From: Edolisoma coerulescens | Taxonomy: Eukaryota > Chordata > Aves > Passeriformes > Campephagidae | Length of the DNA: 64,000 nt | Direction: 5' to 3' | Assembly: GCA_013397115.1 (NCBI GenBank) | Contig: VWZW01005387.1 | Span: forward strand, 566,507 to 630,506 | Shown here: positions 58,819 through 64,000 of the stretch, piece by piece | How the letters are laid out: every line of letters starts with the position of its first letter | Position numbering within the stretch: the stretch's first letter is position 1 | The notes under the pieces: generated by a model | Told to the model about the DNA's origin: nothing | Seen by the model: only the letters and a program-made list of their open reading frames with translations | Database searches by the model: none | Translations under genes and position numbers: made by a program

Positions 58819-61800
58819 CTGGGAAGACCAGGATGCAGTGAGAAGGTTTCTTTTGGGAAACAGAATTTGAAGCAAGTACTTCTGTAACAGTTATGTTTGT
58901 ATCTTTATCTACTTGCAAGCTATAAAACCAACTATTTTTAGCCCAGTTTTTCGGTGAAGTTGACTGTGATCCTGAGATTCCTTTTGAGGAGGACTTTCAA
59001 ATCCACTTTTGGAACTGACTTCTTGAAATTTCCATGCCTATGTTTGTCTCTTTTTTGAGCCCAGATTTCTACTACCTTCACAAAGCATTTGCTAGTAATA
59101 ATAGAGTAACAGTGGCAGGAGGAATAACAGGGGAAAAAGTGGTGACATGTTTGCTCTCAGTTTTTTTCACTCAACAGTGGTGAGATATCCTCTGAATTTT
59201 AGAGCTTGTCTGTCAGCAAGGCCTGTGAAATAAACTATGATGTTGCATTTTTTTAATCTCTAAATCTCAAAAAAACCCCAAACCCTGTGAACACTGGAAG
59301 ACAGAAATTAAACCTGTGCAGGTGACCTTTTCTGTATTGTCAGGATCCTGAGTAACCTGGATATCATTAAGTGTGATCCTGCCCTAGTGCTCTGTGCATC
59401 TCTGTGTCAACGTATGTCAGCAAAGAAAAGACTCTATTTTTCAAACTAACCCAAGTTATAAGTATCAAAGTCTGGACAGCAGAGCCCTAATATCATATAT
59501 CTTTAAAATTATTATTTCTACTCTCCATTTACATAAAACATCTATGATAATATTAGAGACAAGAAATGAAAAACAGAAGTTTTATTTTGTGGGGTTATTT
59601 TAATAGTGTTTAACAACAACTAATCTGCAATGGGCCTTGTGCTCCAGCATTTTTTGCAGGCTCTTTGTTGTGAGAGTGAATTTAAGACAGTAAAGTGTAA
59701 GAGAATGAGGTGTCAGCAGGCTGAGAAGTTCAAATGTAACTCCTCCTCCTCCTCATTAGAAGCTCCTAGTCTGTATTTAACCTCTATAATTTAAGAACTC
59801 ATCACAGTTAAAAGCGCAAATTCAGATTTCTTATCATTATCTATGAATTCTCACTAGTTCTGTTGTTTAAAGGAGAAATTTTAGTAGGCAAAGACATTGG
59901 ACAACAAGATTGACTAAAAAATCTAAAATTAAACAACTACTAGATCAACTGTTTCCTGTAAGAAATTTTTACTCAGTTACCAAAAAAAATTCAAAAATTA
60001 TCTTTACGCTCTGCTCTTTTTTTATTTCTTCTTTAAAATTTTGAATTTAAAGTAATTTTAAAATATACAATTCATGAAAAAGTATTTTACTGTTCCTTGA
60101 GAAGAACAGCTGTTTACCAAAGATCACCTGTATATTCTACTACCACATCTCAAATGCTAATAAGCATACCCAATTGCCATACAATATGACAGTTTCAGCA
60201 TTTATTTACCAATTCTATGAATTTATTTAATATCTAAGCATTTCTATTGTTTGTTTGATGTGCTTTATCACACCAGAGAAATATTTAAGAAATGATAATG
60301 TTTAAGTATAAATCATACATATCCCCAGACAAATAATCACTTATAAATAAGAAATAAAAAAATATTATATTTTAAGTTAAAGTAGCAGTAATTTCAGCAA
60401 TGAAACTCTTGCCTGCAGCCATTGCAGATCTGCTTAATAGTAACAAAACAAACGTGAAAATGAGGAACCTATAATCTGTCCCTTATCACCCTGTGAAGTA
60501 ACTCATTTCCTACAAACATCAAAAAGAAGAAAAGATTCAAAAGTTGGCACAGAAATGTGAATATCTTTCATACTATTCCTTCCTAGATGAAATCTCATAA
60601 AAATATAATCATTTTTGGGGAGGGTCTGAAAATTTAACAGCAATATTATCAGCAATGTTTCCTAACAAACTTCCAGTAAAGCAGTTAGAAAATGTCAAAG
60701 TCCATACCACATTCCCTTCCATTCCCAAGTTCTGCATCTCTGTTAGACGATAATAGTCTGTTTCAGACAACAACTAACAAACTGCAGATCAAGAAACAAG
60801 AAATGTCTCCAGTCACCAAAGTCCTAGTTTCAAACTGTTCTTAGTTGAAAATAATGCAGCCTTTATTTTATCAATGACTAGCCTTTGTGATTTAATAATT
60901 CATATTGAATCACATCACCCTTAATTGTGACAATTGATCACACTATCTTTCCTAAAATGTCTGTGAGCAATTTATGTCTTTATTAAATACCATTTATTTT
61001 AAGTTAAACAGAAAACCATGTCAGCAAAGAGTCTCTGGGCTGTAGATTGTAGCACTTAAAAGTATTTGATTCGCAAATTCAAACAGATTGTCAGATTTAA
61101 CCGAGTTGCATTCATACAGTCTGTATATTTCTCAAATTCACTTCCAGGCAATTCTGGAAAAAATAATTAAAATTCGTATTTCAAGCTTCCTAGCTAACAA
61201 ATTCATCACTTAAAATAATTGCAAAAAAACCCTGTAGAGCAAGAGACAATAAGAAGAGTTTTGACTTGTTCCTTTACATTTCAAATAATATTCATATTGA
61301 ATGTCCTGTTACATTTTTCTAGGCATGACAGCAAAAGTGCAATGGGCTGTCTCGTACTCTTAAGATAAAAAAGCAAAAAAAAGAAAAACAAAAATGTCTC
61401 TCCTTTTACACCTTTTATATGCAGACAAAGAGAGAGAGAGTTTTCTGTTCCTTCTACTCCTCTGTCAAGTGTAAAATAGTCTTGGCAACCAGACGTGCAA
61501 GTTTATGCAAAAACTCCACAGATAATCTGGCAATTTAGCTGGCCTGATAGTGATAGTTTCCCTGTCTGTCACTCAGCACAGGACATTGTCTTTTACACCT
61601 AATATGAGTCAGCAGCACATTTTACCACTGCTTTCTTTTCATAATCTGCTCACGCAGTCTGTTTCTCTCCGATGTTATCAGCACTTATTCCTGAGTATGC
61701 ACAGGAAAGGTAATGGCTGTGTCAGCACATATTGCTCAGCTAAAACATAAAGCTGTTTTCACCACTGTAAATGCTGCTTTTAGTTACTTGTGGTTATTAC

Positions 61801-63822
61801 ACCACTATAGCCTGACTTTCACTCTTTGGCCATGAAATTGAAAATATGTCATCTCAAAGCCTGTGATGTACCTGAAAGGTACTTTCTTTCTGACAATTTC
61901 GACTTTTCTTGTTTCTTTCTAGCATTTTGTTCCCTAGTCACTTCTTCAGACTCTTCTGTTGTTGTCAATTAGATGGGAGAAAAATGACACCCTAAGAAGT
62001 ATTGGTCTTTTCTGCTGCTCTGAAACCAAACAAAAGTAAAGAAGACAACAGGATGATACCAGCAAGTCTATGCTTCTTTTTCTATTATCCTACTGACTCC
62101 ACACTCATCTTCTCCAAATCTTACTCGTGGCAAGATGACCTCTGGTTTTTGTGCATTTAAGACAGGATATGAAAAAAAAAAGGATATTTAATTTGCAACT
62201 TTTATCTCCTTCCCTACTGTGAGGAAAGGGGGTTTTCCTTAAAGAAGAAAAGAATCATGAGTAATTTTTCTGATTTTCAAAACCAACTATAAGTTGTTCT
62301 ATATCTTGTGTAACACAAGTTGCAACACTTAGCACCAATATTAATTGTCTGAATTTGAAATTGAAAGTTTGATTGTTTCATTTTGAGGAAACTTCTCTCA
62401 TAAAACTCAAATAAAACAGAAGGCGATTTTTTGTTTCAACAATAGTATATGAGCCGGATCCAGAGGTTAATATTGACAGAGAGGAGTTAAAATATTATTT
62501 GTCAGAATAATTTACCACAAGCTAAGCATCTAAGAGGCTCTGCCCTTAAAAAATTACTATTATTGGCATGTAATTACCTTTTGTGAGAGACAAAAGCTGT
62601 GTCTGTTTACTGAAACAATGATATATTCTTTTTCCTTTTTACTTGTGCATACACGCAGAGGCAGAATTCTGATTCACATGTCATGAACAGAGATGTAAGG
62701 AGAATTTATTTTGTTGAATCTTCACCATAAATGGTGTTGGAACTAAGAAGCAGCAGCCTCACTTTACAATTTAAAATTGAATATGCAGGGCTAGCAGATG
62801 GAATAAGCTTTTTAATTTCAAGATAAACATGTTTGAACTAAGTACTTAGAATACATGACAGACATTGAACTTCAAAAATAAATTTTGCAGAGAAACATTT
62901 CATAGTGGGATCATCGTTTAATGTTGTTAACGTTTGCTTTCTCCATTTAGACTGCAGCAATTGTAAACAGCTGTAACTCACGTTAATGGCAATAAAAGCA
63001 GGCACTTCCCTGACCTGCCTGAATGGTTTTGAGGGTTATCTACATAGGAAAGTCAAAGTGCCAGACTGGGCATTTACTGCATAGTAACTGTTCTACACAG
63101 CTGCTCTCCTCTAGAGTGAGCATCCTAGCTGCATCTTAAACAGGATTTTTTTGTGTGGCGTTTTCTTCCCCTGTAAAGCAGAGCCATCCAATTCACATTC
63201 AATGCTTCCTGAAAAATCTTAACTGTTCTTCAAGCTGGCCAACAACAAAACATTAAATCATTAAAATATTAAAAATTATAACCCCTTCCACCAATTTCTT
63301 TTTTTTTTTTTTACTTAAAAAAATACAAAATATTTTACAATATGTGATTTCTAGATGGAAATTAGGACAATATTCATCAGCATTTTTGCAGATGATCTTT
63401 TTTCAGGGGACAGAAACTGCCCAGTGCTCATGCACAGTCACTACCTCAAGGGATGGTCATGGCCAAAAATGCTTTAAACATACTCATTTTTGCCTTCACC
63501 AGTACAGATCAGATCTACACTTGCAAACAGGTCTGTGAAGGGAGTATGACTACTGAATATAAACACATAATTCTGCTGACTCATCATGGACATTGGTTTT
63601 ACTGAAGGATTTTATTGTTTGAAGAATGCAACTTTTATTTCTGTAGCTGCTCTGTACTGATTGTCTCAGTTTTTCTTGTAAAAGCAAATTTAGGTCTCTC
63701 AAAGCAAGTACTGGTAAAATTGAATTGAAAACATATAACAATCTAAGTCACAAATGTGTTTGAAATCAGCTTCTAGTAGTTTGTTAAGCACGATACACTT
63801 GTGTTTTGTACTTGTAAGTATC
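58819..63822. other. AT-rich unique sequence, no confident gene
   Basis: No repeat family was recognised. A strong plus-strand acceptor-like signal (CTTTTCTTGTTTCTTTCTAG) ends at 61922, but the downstream frames close quickly (see findings). A 14-base T-run is at 63299-63312. If the candidate terminal exon at 58640 is real, earlier exons should lie here on the minus strand, but I could not identify any. Confidence 0.45.
63299..63312. repeat. Poly-T tract (14)
   Basis: A T homopolymer about 510 bases before the CR1 fragment. It is not obviously part of that element. Confidence 0.7.
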
Positions 63823-64000
63823 ATGAGGTTCAACAGGACCAAATGCAAGGTGCTGCACCTGGGTAAGGGTTATCAATACAGTTTGGGGGAAGAAGGGATG
63901 GAGAGCAGTCCTGCGGGAAAAGGCTTGTGGGTTCAGTTGGATGAAGAGATGGTCATGAGCTAACAGTATGCACTCACAGCCCAGAAAGCAAACCATGTCC
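63823..64000 (+). pseudogene. CR1 LINE ORF2 fragment running off the window end
   Basis: From ATGAGGTTCAACAGGACC the translation FNRTKCKVLHLG matches the CR1 ORF2 segment FNKAKCKVLHLG near the C-terminal end of the reverse transcriptase. It is followed by ESSPAGKGLWVQLDEEMVMS, matching ESSPAEKDLGVLVDEKLNMS. It then has a premature stop (TAA at about 63961) before continuing with CACAGCCCAGAAAGC, as CR1 does. The left boundary coincides with the ATGAAGTTCAAC point of intact copies, so it is 5'-truncated. The remaining 3' part lies beyond the window. It is inactive. Confidence 0.9.

Noticed and set aside
1..64000. tRNA, rRNA, snRNA genes, CRISPR arrays, bacterial operons
   Set aside because: I looked for characteristic internal promoter boxes, conserved snRNA starts and spaced direct repeats by eye and saw none. 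A covariance-model scan would be needed to exclude diverged small RNAs.

Overview
The window looks like AT-rich, gene-poor nuclear DNA from a bird. Three things point that way. It holds several CR1 LINE fragments, two of them with the CR1 3' end of short octamer repeats, and repeats are otherwise sparse. It holds endogenous-retrovirus LTRs of types I associate with neoavian and passerine genomes. It also lacks SINE-rich or satellite content. There are no bacterial-type operons, rRNAs, CRISPR arrays or long ORFs: the longest stop-free stretch with a start-type codon is about 120 codons, which is unremarkable at this base composition. A run of 441 N (31203-31643) marks a draft-assembly gap.

Layout. 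Positions 1-6447 are unique AT-rich sequence with a possible old hAT-type terminus near 5550 and a pair of adjacent hairpins near 6308-6358. A solo LTR lies on the minus strand at about 6448-7131. A weaker LTR-like block, also minus, is at about 10560-10800. A GC-richer patch is at 14290-14660. From 14.7 to 25.8 kb I see only unique AT-rich sequence with short simple repeats. CR1 pieces follow at 25815-25963, 27079-27832 (a badly broken reverse-transcriptase fragment) and 30938-31025. A plus-strand LTR with CCAAT, TATA and AATAAA elements spans the assembly gap (about 31120-31955). An ancient LINE of the L3/CR1-like type lies on the minus strand at about 32640-33385, still recognisable from protein-level similarity. 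From 33.4 to 63.8 kb the sequence is mainly unique, and a last CR1 fragment (63823-64000) runs off the window end.

Genes. I recognise no gene with confidence. Three places have exon-like structure: a 156-nt minus-strand segment with both splice sites in the same phase (38029-38184); a TATA-containing plus-strand segment with a start codon, a signal-peptide-like 13-residue stretch and a consensus splice donor (about 43071-43226); and a minus-strand terminal-exon-like segment with coding-like codon use (58640-58818). They lie on different strands, many kilobases apart, and nothing shows they belong to one gene. The simplest reading is intergenic or long-intron DNA with possible outlying exons and degraded transposons. 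I did not find a convincing new biological system.
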